Shown here one piece after another: positions 1 to 9,255 of a DNA stretch of 64,000 nt. The translations under genes were made by a program, and so were the position numbers. Each line of letters opens with the position of its first letter. Within the stretch, counting starts at the first letter, position 1. This DNA comes from Paractinoplanes abujensis. GTDB lineage: Bacteria; Actinomycetota; Actinomycetes; Mycobacteriales; Micromonosporaceae. The notes beneath the pieces were generated by a model. That model searched no databases, was not told the origin of the DNA, and was given only the letters and a program-made list of their open reading frames with translations. Location: assembly GCF_014204895.1 (NCBI RefSeq), contig NZ_JACHMF010000001.1:1302001-1366000 (forward strand), in the 5' to 3' direction.

Positions 1-467
1 GGGTCGCCGTCGATGGTCACCAGCGGCACGTCGCCGGGCAGGGCGGCCAGGGCGGGGCCGGCGCCGGCGACGGGCGCGATCACGACCAGGCCGGCCACCC
101 GCTGGTCGAGGTGGCGTTCGACGGCGTCGGCGATCGACCGCTCGTCGAGGTTGCGCACGCTGCCCACGTTGACCGCGAACCCGGTGGCCTGCGCCGCCTC
201 CTCGAACGCGGTCAGCATCGAGGCCGGCCCGTACAGGGAGGAATTCTGCGCGACGACGCCGATCACCTTGGAGGTGCCGGTGACCAGGGCGCGGGCGGCC
301 CGGTCGGGCCGGTAGCCGAGCTCGGCGATCGCGGCCTGGACCTTGAGGCGGGTCTGCTCGCTGACGTTGGGGTGCTCGTTGAGCACGCGCGACACCGTCT
401 GATGGGACACCCCCGCCAGCCGGGCGACGTCCATCATGCCCGGCGGCCGACCACGTTTGACGCTCAT
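1..467 (-). CDS. LacI-family transcriptional regulator, 3' end cut by the window edge
   Basis: The N-terminal 155 residues are visible. They begin with a LacI-type helix-turn-helix (MMDVARLAGVSHQTVSRVLN, about residues 11-30) and the hinge region (ELGYRPDRAARAL), then enter the periplasmic-binding-protein-like effector domain (VIGVVAQNSSLYGP). The ATG at 467 places the helix-turn-helix ten residues in, as is normal for the family, although no strong ribosome-binding site precedes it. The C-terminal half of the sensor domain lies outside the window. Its target is unknown. The next gene upstream is a secreted cutinase-like hydrolase transcribed in the same direction, but a strong hairpin separates them, so a shared transcript is unlikely. 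Confidence 0.9.
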   Translation of the reverse strand, partial: MSVKRGRPPGMMDVARLAGVSHQTVSRVLNEHPNVSEQTRLKVQAAIAELGYRPDRAARALVTGTSKVIGVVAQNSSLYGPASMLTAFEEAAQATGFAVNVGSVRNLDERSIADAVERHLDQRVAGLVVIAPVAGAGPALAALPGDVPLVTIDGD

Positions 468-491
468 CCGCGGCAGGATAGCCGCACGAGG

Positions 492-517
492 CCGGCCGGC
501 GGGGATCCGCCGGCCGG
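492..517 (-). terminator. GC-rich hairpin downstream of the cutinase-like gene
   Basis: Perfect 11-bp inverted repeat, CCGGCCGGCGG and its complement, around a GGAT loop. It starts 11 bp beyond the stop of the secreted hydrolase gene and ends before the LacI start. There is no T-tract, which is common for actinobacterial terminators. It is the only strong structure in this 60-bp gap. Confidence 0.6.
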
Positions 518-527
518 TCGCGCCGGG

Positions 528-1400
528 TCAGACGAGGGGACAGGTGTTGCGGTAGTCCGAGATGGAGGTGCTCGCCGGGCCCGGGCAGATGAACTGGTCG
601 TAGCGGGTGTCGTTGTCGACGAAGCGCTTCAGCCAGGCCACCGCGAGGCGGGCGGTGAACGTGTTGACGGTCTGCGGGAAGAAGTGCGAGGCGTTGTTGA
701 GCTCCAGGTACGCCTTCTCCGAGGCCGACGGGATGCTGTTGTAGAACGGGATCGAATGCGACGCGACGGGTGCGACGGTGTCGCTCTCGCCGCCGATGAT
801 CAGGGTCGGCACCCGCAGCGTGGACCAGGTCTTGGTCGTGTTCCACGGGGCCAGCGGCACCGCCGCCTGCAGCGACGGGCGGGTGCGGGCGGCCTCGAGG
901 CTCCCGCCGCCACCCATCGAGTGACCGGCCACGGCCAGCCGGGTGGTGTCGATGCGCGATCGCACCGAGCTCGACCGGGTCAGGTAGTCGAGCGCGGCCA
1001 GCAGCTGGTCGCCGCGCGAGCCGGGCTGGTCGTAGATGGTGTTGGTCTCGATGCCGATCACCACGAAGCCGTGCGACGCGATGCGCGGGCCCAGCCACGA
1101 CAGGCTCGACCAGCGGGCGGTGAAGCCGGGGGAGATGGCGACCGCTCCGAAGGTGCCGTCGCTGGTGGTCGTCGGGTAGTAGATCGTGCCGCCCCCGAAA
1201 CCGGTGACCAGCGAGGACACGTTCTCGGTGGCCACGCTGTAGGGTCCGCGGCTCGCGTCGAGCGCGGCGGTGGTGGGGGCCGGGCCCCGCTCGTACGGGT
1301 TGGCGGCGGCCTGGGCGGGCGCCGCGCCCAGCCCGACGGCCAGTGCCGCGGCCGCGGCCAGCGCGAGGACGAATCGGCGTGGTTTGCGAAGTTGCTGCAC
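528..1400 (-). CDS. Secreted polyester hydrolase of the cutinase / PET-hydrolase family
   Basis: A 290-residue alpha/beta hydrolase with an N-terminal signal peptide (about residues 1-31, ending AQA). The mature part begins NPYERGP and follows the Thermobifida cutinase and leaf-branch-compost cutinase pattern throughout: [56 protein letters not shown], and VDNDTRY near the end. Visible catalytic residues are Ser161, Asp207 and His239. Oxyanion candidates are Phe93 and Met162, the clamp Trp is Trp186, and a C-terminal disulfide is likely between Cys272 and Cys287. The extra active-site disulfide of the Ideonella enzyme is absent, so this is a type I (cutinase-like) member. Known relatives hydrolyse cutin-like and synthetic polyesters outside the cell; activity on PET is inference. 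The GTG start at 1400 has GGGAG upstream. The gene is divergent from the LuxR regulator. Confidence 0.93.
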   Translation of the reverse strand: MQQLRKPRRFVLALAAAAALAVGLGAAPAQAAANPYERGPAPTTAALDASRGPYSVATENVSSLVTGFGGGTIYYPTTTSDGTFGAVAISPGFTARWSSLSWLGPRIASHGFVVIGIETNTIYDQPGSRGDQLLAALDYLTRSSSVRSRIDTTRLAVAGHSMGGGGSLEAARTRPSLQAAVPLAPWNTTKTWSTLRVPTLIIGGESDTVAPVASHSIPFYNSIPSASEKAYLELNNASHFFPQTVNTFTARLAVAWLKRFVDNDTRYDQFICPGPASTSISDYRNTCPLV

Positions 1401-1567
1401 CTGACACGCTCCCGGGGGTGGGGGATTGATGGCGGTCAGTGTTTGTGCGGCTCCGCGCGGTCCGCATCGGTAGAACCACCGGCCTTGTAACAGGCTGGAA
1501 ATTTCATCTGCCGAAAAGTCCGGGTCGATGCCTTCCCCGCCGTGGCCTGCGGCGACAGACTCGCGAC

Positions 1568-4384
1568 ATGGTTAGTGCACGTCAAGTGCAAAATTCCTTC
1601 CCGTACGGCCGGCAGGCACCGCTGTCGGCGATCGGCGAGCTGCTCACGGCCGCGAAGAACGGGCGTGGCGGCGCGCTGGTGCTGGCGGGCGGCCCGGGCG
1701 AGGGCCGCACGACGCTGTTGCGCGCGGCCGGCCCGAGCCCGCTGACGCTTCTCGTCGAGGGGCACGCCGACGAGTCGGGACTCGCGCTGTCCGGGCTCCA
1801 GCGTCTGCTCGAACCCCTGGCCGGGCTCGTCGGAGATCTGCCGGCCCGGCAGCGGGAGCCGCTGGACGACGTGATCGCCGGACGCCCGCCCGCGCCCGGC
1901 CCGCTGACGCTCGGAGTGAGTGTGCTGGCCCTGCTCCGCCGGGCTGCCCGCCGGGGCCCGCTGCTCCTGCTGATCGACGACGCCGACCGCCTCGACCCGC
2001 AGTCGTGGCAGCAGTTCCGCCTGGTCGCTCGTCGCCTGCACAGCCTGCCCGTCGCCGTGCTGGCCACCGTGACCGCCGACGACCGGGGCCTGGCCCTGGC
2101 GACCGGCCTGCCGCTGATCCGGTTGACGCCGTTGGACGAAACCGCGAGCCGGGCTCTGCTGCGCCGCTGCGCGCCCGATCTCGCCCCCGAGGTCGCGGCC
2201 GCCCTGACCGACCTGGCCGCGGGCCATCCCGGCGCCCTGACCGACCTGGCCGGCGCGCTGACCCCGGCCCAGCGGCGCGGCTTCGCTGCCCCACCCTGCG
2301 CTCTGCCACCGGGCAGCACCCTCCGCCGGCACGGCAACGCCCTGATGTCCGTTCTGCCGGCGGTCACCCGCCGCCTGTTGCTCCTGGCCGCCACCGACCC
2401 GGACGCCACGCCGGCCGACCTCGTGAGGGCCGCGAACCTGCGCGTCGATGCCCATCCGAGCGAGCCCGCGCACTCAAGCGAGCCCGCGCACCTGAGCAAG
2501 CCCGCGCAGTCGAGCGACCCCGCGCATCCCGGCGACGACGTGCGCCCACCTGAGCGCGCGACGATGGGCGACGGTGCGCGCCTGGCCGACCTCGAACCCG
2601 CCGAGCGAGCGGGCCTCATCGAGGTGTCGCCGAGCGGCGTCCGGTTCACGCCGGAAGTGCTGCGGACGGTCGTCTACGGCGACGCCCCGATCGCCCTGCG
2701 CCACGAAGCCCACGCGAGCCTGGCCGCTGCCCTGGCGGAGCGTGGTCACCGCCTGGGAGCCCTGCTGCATCGGGCCGCGGTGACCACCGGCGCCGACGAC
2801 GACCTGGCGCGCGACCTGCTCGAAGCGGCCCAGGACGCGCCGTCCCCCGAAGCCTTCCGCGCCCGTCGCTACGCGGCCGGCCTGAGCTCCGATCCGCGGA
2901 CGACAGCCGAGGCCGCGCTGGCCGCCGCCCGCAGCGCCCTGGCCGCGGGCCGTCCGCGCGACGCCGCGCCCCTGCTGCGGCGGGCGGGTCACGCAACCGG
3001 GCAGGCCGTCGTCCGGGCCCGGGCGCGGGCCTTGATCGCCGAGCTGCACGCGCGGGGCGCGCCCGCCGAGTCGCGCGACACGCTGCTCGGCGTGGCCGCG
3101 GAGACGATGTCGACCGACCCCGCGGCCGCCCTCGACGCGCTGGTGGTGGCAGGTGAGGCTTGCGGCCGTACGGGGGAACCGGGTTTGTTTCCTCCACTGG
3201 CGAGACAGGCCGCCGACCGGTGCCGCGACGGCCGCCCGGGCACGGAGCTGGCGGTGCAGCAGGTGCTGGGGGTGGCGGATCTGCTCACCGGCGACGAGGA
3301 GGGTGGTTTCGGGCATCTGCGCGAGGTCGTGCGGCTGGGGGAACGCAGCGGCGACGCGACCGCGCTGATCCGGGCGGCCGACGCGGGCATCGTGGTCGGC
3401 GACGACGACCGGGCCGCGCGGCTGGCCGGGCGGGCCGTGACGCTGGCCCGCGAGATCGGGGACGCGTCGCTGGTGCCGCGGGCGCTCGAGGTGGCCGCGT
3501 ACGCGGAACTGGCCGCGGGCCGCCACGACGCGGCGCACGAGCACGCGCTGGACGGGGCCGCGACCGCCCGCCACAGCGACCTGGCCGACGCCCACCTGGC
3601 CCTGCTCGGGTTGCTGGCCGCGTTCCGGGGTGACGCCGCGACGGCCCGCGAGCATGCCGCGGGGTCGCCGCTGGAGGACTGGTCGGAGGCGCTGCTCGAC
3701 CTGGTCGAGGGGGAACCGGCTCGCGCGGCTCAGCGGCTGGTGCGGGTGGCCCGTACGGGATCGATGGTCTTGCGGGTGGCCGTGGCCCCGCACCTGGTCG
3801 AGACCACCGGCGCCGGCAACGACGTCTTCGACCGGTGGGCCGGGCGGACCGGACGGCCCGGCTGGCTGGCGCTGCGCGGCCGCTGCCGGGCGCTGACCGA
3901 CATCGCGGCCGCCGACGACTGGTTCCGCGAGGCGCTGGGCTGGCACGAACGCGACGCCGACGGCGGGTACGCGCGGGCCCACACCCAGTTGCTCTACGGC
4001 CGGCACCTGCGCCGCCGGCGCCGCCCGGCCGAGGCGCGCGAGCATCTGCGCCGGGCCGTGGAGACGTTCCGCCGTTTCGACGCCGGTCCCTGGGCCGGGC
4101 TGGCCGCCCGGGAGCTGCGGGCGGCGGGGGAGCGGATCGGCCCGGTGGGCCGCGCCCCGCTCACCGCCCAGCAGGAGCGGATCGCGGAGCTGGTGGCCGA
4201 GGGGGCGACCAACCGTGAGGTGGCCCAGCAGCTGCACCTGAGCCCCCGCACGATCGATCATCACCTGCGCAACGTGTTCGCCCGGCTCGGCGTGCGGTCG
4301 CGCACCGAACTGGCCCGCCTAGATCTTTTCCACGGTGACCGGGGTGACCAGTTTGCGATCCCGGTCGCCGACCACGCGCAGTGA
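1568..4384 (+). CDS. Large LuxR-family (LAL-type) ATPase transcriptional regulator
   Basis: A 938-residue protein from the ATG at 1568; an upstream in-frame ATG at 1439 is unlikely because the added residues look non-coding. An AAA/NACHT-like ATPase domain starts near residue 20 ([13 protein letters not shown]) with a Walker A-like GGPGEGRTT at about 41-49, where the usual Lys is Arg. A Walker B-like LLLIDDADR lies near residue 137. A low-complexity Ser-Glu-Pro-Ala-His stretch occurs at about 297-320. Helical, TPR-like repeats follow, then a C-terminal LuxR helix-turn-helix at about 865-915 ([25 protein letters not shown]). The last ~22 residues run past the normal family end into the antisense of the GH3 gene, a 66-bp tail-to-tail overlap. 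Target genes are unknown; the divergent cutinase-like gene is the obvious candidate. Confidence 0.88.
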   Translation: MVSARQVQNSFPYGRQAPLSAIGELLTAAKNGRGGALVLAGGPGEGRTTLLRAAGPSPLTLLVEGHADESGLALSGLQRLLEPLAGLVGDLPARQREPLDDVIAGRPPAPGPLTLGVSVLALLRRAARRGPLLLLIDDADRLDPQSWQQFRLVARRLHSLPVAVLATVTADDRGLALATGLPLIRLTPLDETASRALLRRCAPDLAPEVAAALTDLAAGHPGALTDLAGALTPAQRRGFAAPPCALPPGSTLRRHGNALMSVLPAVTRRLLLLAATDPDATPADLVRAANLRVDAHPSEPAHSSEPAHLSKPAQSSDPAHPGDDVRPPERATMGDGARLADLEPAERAGLIEVSPSGVRFTPEVLRTVVYGDAPIALRHEAHASLAAALAERGHRLGALLHRAAVTTGADDDLARDLLEAAQDAPSPEAFRARRYAAGLSSDPRTTAEAALAAARSALAAGRPRDAAPLLRRAGHATGQAVVRARARALIAELHARGAPAESRDTLLGVAAETMSTDPAAALDALVVAGEACGRTGEPGLFPPLARQAADRCRDGRPGTELAVQQVLGVADLLTGDEEGGFGHLREVVRLGERSGDATALIRAADAGIVVGDDDRAARLAGRAVTLAREIGDASLVPRALEVAAYAELAAGRHDAAHEHALDGAATARHSDLADAHLALLGLLAAFRGDAATAREHAAGSPLEDWSEALLDLVEGEPARAAQRLVRVARTGSMVLRVAVAPHLVETTGAGNDVFDRWAGRTGRPGWLALRGRCRALTDIAAADDWFREALGWHERDADGGYARAHTQLLYGRHLRRRRRPAEAREHLRRAVETFRRFDAGPWAGLAARELRAAGERIGPVGRAPLTAQQERIAELVAEGATNREVAQQLHLSPRTIDHHLRNVFARLGVRSRTELARLDLFHGDRGDQFAIPVADHAQ
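2456..2525 (+). repeat. Four imperfect 18-bp in-frame tandem repeats inside the LuxR gene
   Basis: Four copies of an 18-bp unit (core GAGCCCGCGCACCTGAGC) encode a Ser-Glu-Pro-Ala-His-Ser-like hexapeptide. They lie between the ATPase and helical parts, probably as a flexible linker. The period is a multiple of three, so copy-number changes would keep the frame. Confidence 0.75.
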
Positions 4385-6670
4385 GCCGGTCAGCCGCACC
4401 CGGCCCGTGAGCGGCAGGTCGGCCGCGGACGTGCCGACCAGCACGTCCAGGTCGCCGGGTTCGACGATCCGGGAGAGGTCGCGCCCGGTGAAGGCCGTCC
4501 GGTCGGCGTGCACCGTGAAGGTCACGTCCTTGGCCTCGCCCGCCTCCAGTGGCACCCGCACGAACCCGGTCAGCTGCTTCACCGGCCGGGTCACCTGGGC
4601 CACCAGGTCCTTCAGGTACAGCTGCACGACCTCGTCACCGGCGCGCGAGCCGGTGTTGCGCACCCGTACGGTCACCATGAACTCGCCGTCGGTCGGCACC
4701 TCGGCCGCACTGATCCGCAGGTCGTCCACCTCGAAGGTGGTGTAGGAGCGGCCGTGCCCGAAGGCGTACAGCGGCGCCGGGTCCAGGTTGCTCACGCCCG
4801 TGTTCTCGGCGCCCAGCGAGGGCAGCAGGTAGGTGCTGGGCTGGCCGCCCGGGTGCCGCGGGATCTGCACGGGCAGCTTGCCGCCCGGGTTGACGCGGCC
4901 GGTCAGCACGCCCGCGATCGCGGCCGCGCCCTCCTCGCCCGGCATGAACGCCTGCACCAGCCCGGCCGCGCGGGAGGCGAACTTCCCGAGCGCGTACGGG
5001 CGTCCGGAGACCACGACCACGACGACCGGCTTGCCCGTGGCCAGCAGTTCCTCGATCAGCTCGGCCTGCACGCCGGGCAGTGTGAGGTCCTCGGCGTCGC
5101 AGCCCTCGCCCGAGGTGCCGTGCCCGAACAGGCCGGCCAGGTCGCCCACCATCGCCACGGTCACGTCGGCACCGCGGGCCGCCTCGACCGCAGCCGCGAA
5201 ACCGCTCCGGTCGTCGCCGATCACCGCGCAGCCCTGTTCGTGCACGACCTCGGTGCCGGAAAGGGCAGACTTCAGCGCGTCGACGGTGGTTGGCACGTCG
5301 ATGCCGAGCCCGGCGTCCGGATACCGCGGCAGCACGTGGTTGGGGAAGGCGTAGCAACCCATGAACGTACGGGGGTCGGCCGCGGCCGGCCCGACGACGG
5401 CCACCGTGCCGAGGCCCGCGGCCAGCGGCAGGGCCGTGCCCGCGTCGAGCAGCACGATCGAGCGTTCGGCCATCTCGCGGGCCAGCGCGCGGTTCGCCGC
5501 GGAGTCGAGCTCGGTGCTTTCGGCGGCCGCGACGGATTTCTCGGGCGTCCAGCCGGCGTCCAGCAGGCCCAGCTCGACCTTCTGGGTCAACACGCGGCGG
5601 GCGGCCCGGTCGATCAGCTCCTCGCTCGCCTTGCCGATCAGGCCGGGGCCGAAGCCCAGCGTGTCGGGCAGTTCGACGTCGATGCCCGCGGTCAGCGACT
5701 GCAGGCCGGCGTCGTCCATGTCCTCGGCCACGTGGTGGGTGCTGGCCAGGAACGGCACCGCCCAGTAGTCGGAGACGACCGTGCCGGTGAAGCCCCAGCG
5801 GTCGCGCAGCAGCTCGGTGAACAGCCACGGGTCGGCCACCGCGGGCAGGCCGTCGATGTCCGAGTAGGAGTTCATCACCGACCCGGCCCCGGCCTCGCGG
5901 ATCGCGGTCTCGAACGTCGGCAGGATGACGTCGAGCAGCTCGCGCCGGCCCATCGGCACCGGGCCGTGGTTGCGGGCGCCGCGCGACGCCGAGTACCCGG
6001 CGAAGTGCTTGAGCGTCGCGATCACGCCGGAGCTCTGCAGACCCCGGACGTAGCCCGCGCCCAGCAGCGCCACCAGGTACGGGTCCTCGCCGATGGTCTC
6101 CTCGACCCGGCCCCAGCGGTAGTCGCGCACCACGTCGAGCACAGGGGACAGGCCCTGGTGCACGCCCACGGCGGCCATGTCACGGCCGATCGCGGCGGCC
6201 ATCCGCTCGACCAGGTCGGGGTCGAAGGTGGCGCCCCAGGCGATCGCGGCCGGATAGACCGTGGCGCCGAAGGTGGTGAACCCGGTCAGGCACTCCTCGT
6301 GCACGATGGCGGGAATCCTCAAGCGCGAGTTGGCCAGGACGATGTGCTGCTGACGAACGACCTCGGCGGCGCCTTGGACGGCAGTGAGGGGGTAGCTTCC
6401 GTAGACGCGGGTCAGGTGCCCGAGCCCGTCCCGGCTGGCCTCTTCCAGGGGTATCGTGCCAGAAGCCGCGAAAACGTCCTGCATAGGAGCGACGTTGAGG
6501 GTCTCGTCGGGGTCGGTCTGCTCGTCGTCCTGCATGTCGTTGCCGACCCAGCGGCTGCCCAGCTGGCCGAGCTTCTCCTCGGGAGTCATCGCGGCGAGCA
6601 GCGCGTCGACGCGTTCGGCGACGGGTAGCGCCGGGTCCTGCCATGGCTTGTGTGCCGGTTCTGTCGTCAC
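4319..6670 (-). CDS. Glycoside hydrolase family 3 beta-glycosidase (beta-glucosidase or beta-xylosidase)
   Basis: A 783-residue, cytoplasmic (no signal peptide) GH3 enzyme with the usual three parts: a TIM barrel (about 10-370), an alpha/beta sandwich (about 395-610, with the HGTSGEG loop) and a C-terminal fibronectin-III-like domain (about 665-755). The KHFAGY motif lies at 221-226, and the nucleophile is predicted to be Asp301 in VVSDYW. The GTG start has a good GAGGAG ribosome-binding site. It is divergent from the ABC transporter genes and shares palindromic sites with them, so it probably cleaves oligosaccharides imported by that system. The layout resembles the Streptomyces bxl (beta-xylosidase) locus. 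Substrate (xylo- versus gluco-oligosaccharide) cannot be read from the sequence. Confidence 0.93.
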   Translation of the reverse strand: MTTEPAHKPWQDPALPVAERVDALLAAMTPEEKLGQLGSRWVGNDMQDDEQTDPDETLNVAPMQDVFAASGTIPLEEASRDGLGHLTRVYGSYPLTAVQGAAEVVRQQHIVLANSRLRIPAIVHEECLTGFTTFGATVYPAAIAWGATFDPDLVERMAAAIGRDMAAVGVHQGLSPVLDVVRDYRWGRVEETIGEDPYLVALLGAGYVRGLQSSGVIATLKHFAGYSASRGARNHGPVPMGRRELLDVILPTFETAIREAGAGSVMNSYSDIDGLPAVADPWLFTELLRDRWGFTGTVVSDYWAVPFLASTHHVAEDMDDAGLQSLTAGIDVELPDTLGFGPGLIGKASEELIDRAARRVLTQKVELGLLDAGWTPEKSVAAAESTELDSAANRALAREMAERSIVLLDAGTALPLAAGLGTVAVVGPAAADPRTFMGCYAFPNHVLPRYPDAGLGIDVPTTVDALKSALSGTEVVHEQGCAVIGDDRSGFAAAVEAARGADVTVAMVGDLAGLFGHGTSGEGCDAEDLTLPGVQAELIEELLATGKPVVVVVVSGRPYALGKFASRAAGLVQAFMPGEEGAAAIAGVLTGRVNPGGKLPVQIPRHPGGQPSTYLLPSLGAENTGVSNLDPAPLYAFGHGRSYTTFEVDDLRISAAEVPTDGEFMVTVRVRNTGSRAGDEVVQLYLKDLVAQVTRPVKQLTGFVRVPLEAGEAKDVTFTVHADRTAFTGRDLSRIVEPGDLDVLVGTSAADLPLTGRVRLTGSLRVVGDRDRKLVTPVTVEKI

Positions 6671-6716
6671 GACGCGACTCCTCAGTGGTTCCTGGGTAGT
6701 TCCTGGGTTACGGTTC

Positions 6717-6727
6717 CGAAACTTTCA
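6717..6727. promoter_or_regulatory. LacI-type operator candidate, GH3 side
   Basis: CGAAACTTTCA, one base from the perfect palindrome CGAAACTTTCG found upstream of the LacI gene at 11198. It lies 47 bp upstream of the GH3 start, where repressor binding would cover the promoter. Confidence 0.65.
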
Positions 6728-6866
6728 GTGTTTGTACAGCGCAAGTTTTCGGTGCCGGGTGATCTTAAGCAGGCTCTGCGGGCTGGTCGGGATCGCGTCC
6801 ACTCTCCTCATGGGAGCGCGACCACAGCAAGACCCTTGACATGATCAAGCCGAAACCCTACGTTAA

Positions 6867-6877
6867 CGAAACCTCGT
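6867..6877. promoter_or_regulatory. Degenerate LacI-type operator candidate
   Basis: CGAAACCTCGT keeps the left half-site CGAAAC but the right half only partly. It lies between the GH3 and transporter promoters. It is supported mainly by its neighbours at 6717 and 6898. Confidence 0.35.
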
Positions 6878-6897
6878 GTTAATTTGCGGTTGTCGAG

Positions 6898-6908
6898 CGA
6901 AAGTTGCA
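6898..6908. promoter_or_regulatory. LacI-type operator candidate, transporter side
   Basis: CGAAAGTTGCA matches the left half and centre of the CGAAANTTTCG palindrome. It is 80 bp upstream of the binding-protein start, so one regulator could control both divergent arms. Confidence 0.5.
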
Positions 6909-6987
6909 GCCTCTGTGACGCGGACGACCACTACCACGGCGATTCTCTCGCTGCCACCGACGGCGGCACTCGAGTACGGAGATCAGC

Positions 6988-8334
6988 GTGACCTATAACC
7001 CGATGTCCCGGCGGAACTTCCTCGGCCTCGCCGCGGGTGCGGCCGGCGCCGCGGCGCTCGCCGCCTGCGGCAGCTCCGGCCCCGAAAACAGTGGTGGCGG
7101 AAGCACCAGCGGCGGTGGCAGCGGCGGCGGCGCCAGCTACTGGTCGCTCAGCGGCCCGCCCGGCGAGCCGGTTCGCAAGGCCTCGATCAAGCGCTTCAAC
7201 GACGCGAACTCGGGCTCCAAGATCGAAGAGTTCTACTACCAGAACGACGCGTACAAGCAGAAGATCAAGACGGCCCTGGGCGCGAACCAGGCCCCGACGA
7301 TGATCTGGGGCTGGGGCGGCGGCGGCCTCAAGGAGTACGTCAACGCCAACCAGGTCGAGGACCTGACCGACTGGTTCGGCCAGAACGCCGCGGTCAAGGA
7401 CAAGATCCTGCCGTCGTCGTTCGGCGCGGCCACGGTCAACGGCAAGATCTACGCGATGCCGATCGAGACCGTGCAGCCGATCGTGCTCTTCTACAACAAG
7501 AAGGTCTTCGACCGCGTCGGCGTAAAGCCCCCGCAGTCGTGGGGCGAGATCATGGCCCTGGTGCCGAAGTTCAACGCGGCCAAGGTCGCGCCGTTCTCGC
7601 TGGCCGGCCAGTCTCGCTGGACCAACATGATGTGGCTGGAGTTCCTCCTCGACCGTACGGCGGGCTCCGAGGTCTTCGACCGCGTGTTCGCCGGCGAGAA
7701 GGGCGCGTGGAGCGACCCGGCCGTGCTCGACATGCTCACCAAGATCCAGGACCTGGTGAAGGCGAACGGCTTCCAGAAGGGCTTCTCGTCCACGGCGGCC
7801 GACTCCAACGCCGACCAGGCGCTGCTCTACACGGGCAAGGCCGCCATGATGCTGCACGGCTCCTGGTCGTACGGCATCCAGACCGCCCAGGGTGGCAACT
7901 TCGTCAAGGACGGCGGCCTGGGCTGGATGAACTTCCCGGCGGTCGAGGGCGGCCAGGGCGACCCGAGCAACACGGTCGGCAACCCCGGTCAGTACCTGTC
8001 GATCTCGTCCAAGGCCTCGGCCGAGGCGAAGGAGACGGCGAAGAAGTTCTTCTCCACCACGCTGGTCGACGACGCGGAGAAGGAGGCCTGGGTCAAGTCC
8101 GGCGGCGTGCCCGTGCTGAAGGGCAGCGAGAGCCTGTTCACCGGCGCTGACGCCCAGTTCCTCAAGGACATGGCCGGCATCGCCAACGGCGCCAAGACCT
8201 TCGCGCAGTCGTGGGACCAGGCGCTCAGCCCGACCGCGGCCGAGACCCTGCTCGACAACATCGCCAAGCTGTTCCAGCTGCAGGTCAGCCCGCAGCAGTG
8301 GGTCGACGCCATGAACGGAGTCATCGGCAAGTGA
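6988..8334 (+). CDS. Sugar ABC transporter substrate-binding lipoprotein
   Basis: A 448-residue extracellular solute-binding protein (family 1 type). The N-terminus has a twin-arginine-like SRRNFLGLAAG and a lipobox ending LAAC (Cys about residue 27), followed by a Gly/Ser-rich linker, so it is a membrane-anchored lipoprotein. The body shows the usual carbohydrate-binding pattern, including AMPIETVQPIVLFYNKKVFDRVG and a C-terminal LFQLQVSPQQWVDAMN helix. GTG start at 6988, with GGAGA upstream. It is the first gene of a three-gene operon with two permeases (4-bp overlap, then a 1-bp gap). With the GH3 enzyme it probably captures beta-linked oligosaccharides. Confidence 0.94.
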   Translation: MTYNPMSRRNFLGLAAGAAGAAALAACGSSGPENSGGGSTSGGGSGGGASYWSLSGPPGEPVRKASIKRFNDANSGSKIEEFYYQNDAYKQKIKTALGANQAPTMIWGWGGGGLKEYVNANQVEDLTDWFGQNAAVKDKILPSSFGAATVNGKIYAMPIETVQPIVLFYNKKVFDRVGVKPPQSWGEIMALVPKFNAAKVAPFSLAGQSRWTNMMWLEFLLDRTAGSEVFDRVFAGEKGAWSDPAVLDMLTKIQDLVKANGFQKGFSSTAADSNADQALLYTGKAAMMLHGSWSYGIQTAQGGNFVKDGGLGWMNFPAVEGGQGDPSNTVGNPGQYLSISSKASAEAKETAKKFFSTTLVDDAEKEAWVKSGGVPVLKGSESLFTGADAQFLKDMAGIANGAKTFAQSWDQALSPTAAETLLDNIAKLFQLQVSPQQWVDAMNGVIGK

Positions 8335-9254
8335 CCGCGATCGCTCCGCCCGTCGTACGGACGAAGGAGCCCACCAGGTCCAGCGGCGGGCGGAGCGGTT
8401 CCGTCCTCTGGATGGCGCTGCCGGCCTTTGTGTGGTTCACGTTGTTCGGCATCGTGCCGCTGCTGGGTGTGGTCGCGCTCAGCTTCACTACCTGGAACGG
8501 CATCGGCGAGATCGTGCCGTCCGGCTTGGACAGCTGGACGGCGACGCTCAAGGACCCGGGCCTGCCGAACGCGCTCTGGGTCACGTTCCTGATCATGGCG
8601 TTGTCGTGGGCCGTGCAGACTCCGATGTCCATTCTGCTCGGTGTCTTCCTGGCCACCAGCAAGCGTTACCGTGAGTTCCTGGCCGTGCTCTTCTTCATCC
8701 CTCTGCTGCTCAGCTCGGCCGCCATCGCCATCACGTACAAGGCGCTGCTCGACCCGAGCTTCGGCCTCGGCAGCGGCCTGGGCGTGGAGTGGCTCAACCA
8801 GGACTGGCTCGGCAGCTCGACGCTGGCCATGGGCGTGCTGATCTTCATCGTGTCCTGGCAGTTCATCCCGTTCCACACGCTGATCTACCAGGGTGCGGTC
8901 CGGCAGATCCCGACCAGCATGTACGAGGCGTCGCAGATCGACGGGGCCGGCCGTGTGCGGCAGTTCCTGTCGATCACGCTGCCCCAGCTCAAATACACGA
9001 TCATCACCTCGTCGACGTTGATGGTCGTGGGGTCGCTGACCTTCTTCGACCTCATCTACGTGCTGACCGGCGGCGGCCCCGGTGACTCCACCCGGGCGCT
9101 CGCGCTGCTCATGTACAAACAGGGTTTCCAGGCCAACCTCATGGGTCCGGCCAGTGCCATCGCCGTGATCCTGGTCCTGGTCGGCCTCGGGTTGTCGTTG
9201 CTGCTGCGGCGGCTCGGCGGCCGGGGCGACGAGAGCCAGCTGGAAGGAGCCTGA
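8331..9254 (+). CDS. Sugar ABC transporter permease (MalF/UgpA type)
   Basis: A 307-residue permease starting at the GTG that overlaps the binding-protein stop (GTGA). It has about six membrane segments; the first is near residues 25-48 and the last ends near residue 300. The EAA loop that contacts the ATPase reads MYEASQIDGAGRVRQF, followed by LPQLKYT. An upstream in-frame ATG at 8211 would overlap the binding protein by 124 bp and adds non-permease sequence, so it was not used. No ATPase gene is present in the operon, which fits actinobacterial sugar importers served by a shared MsiK-type ATPase. Confidence 0.94.
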   Translation: MTAIAPPVVRTKEPTRSSGGRSGSVLWMALPAFVWFTLFGIVPLLGVVALSFTTWNGIGEIVPSGLDSWTATLKDPGLPNALWVTFLIMALSWAVQTPMSILLGVFLATSKRYREFLAVLFFIPLLLSSAAIAITYKALLDPSFGLGSGLGVEWLNQDWLGSSTLAMGVLIFIVSWQFIPFHTLIYQGAVRQIPTSMYEASQIDGAGRVRQFLSITLPQLKYTIITSSTLMVVGSLTFFDLIYVLTGGGPGDSTRALALLMYKQGFQANLMGPASAIAVILVLVGLGLSLLLRRLGGRGDESQLEGA

Positions 9255-9255
9255 G

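Larger units (their letters stand above)
6671..6987. promoter_or_regulatory. Divergent promoter region between the GH3 gene and the sugar ABC transporter
   Basis: A 317-bp gene-free interval that is clearly less GC-rich than its surroundings. It carries several copies of a CGAAANTTTCG-like palindrome (6717-6727, 6867-6877, 6898-6908, and a weaker CGCAAGTTTTC at 6740-6750). Both flanking genes start here with recognisable ribosome-binding sites, so both promoters must lie inside. Confidence 0.8.

Noticed and set aside
1439..1567. N-terminal extension of the LuxR regulator from an upstream ATG.
   Set aside because: The 43 added residues have poor codon use and no family resemblance; ATG 1568 leads straight into the ATPase domain.
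6740..6750. CGCAAGTTTTC as a further LacI operator.
   Set aside because: Three of eleven positions differ from the palindrome, so it is too weak to list as a site on its own.
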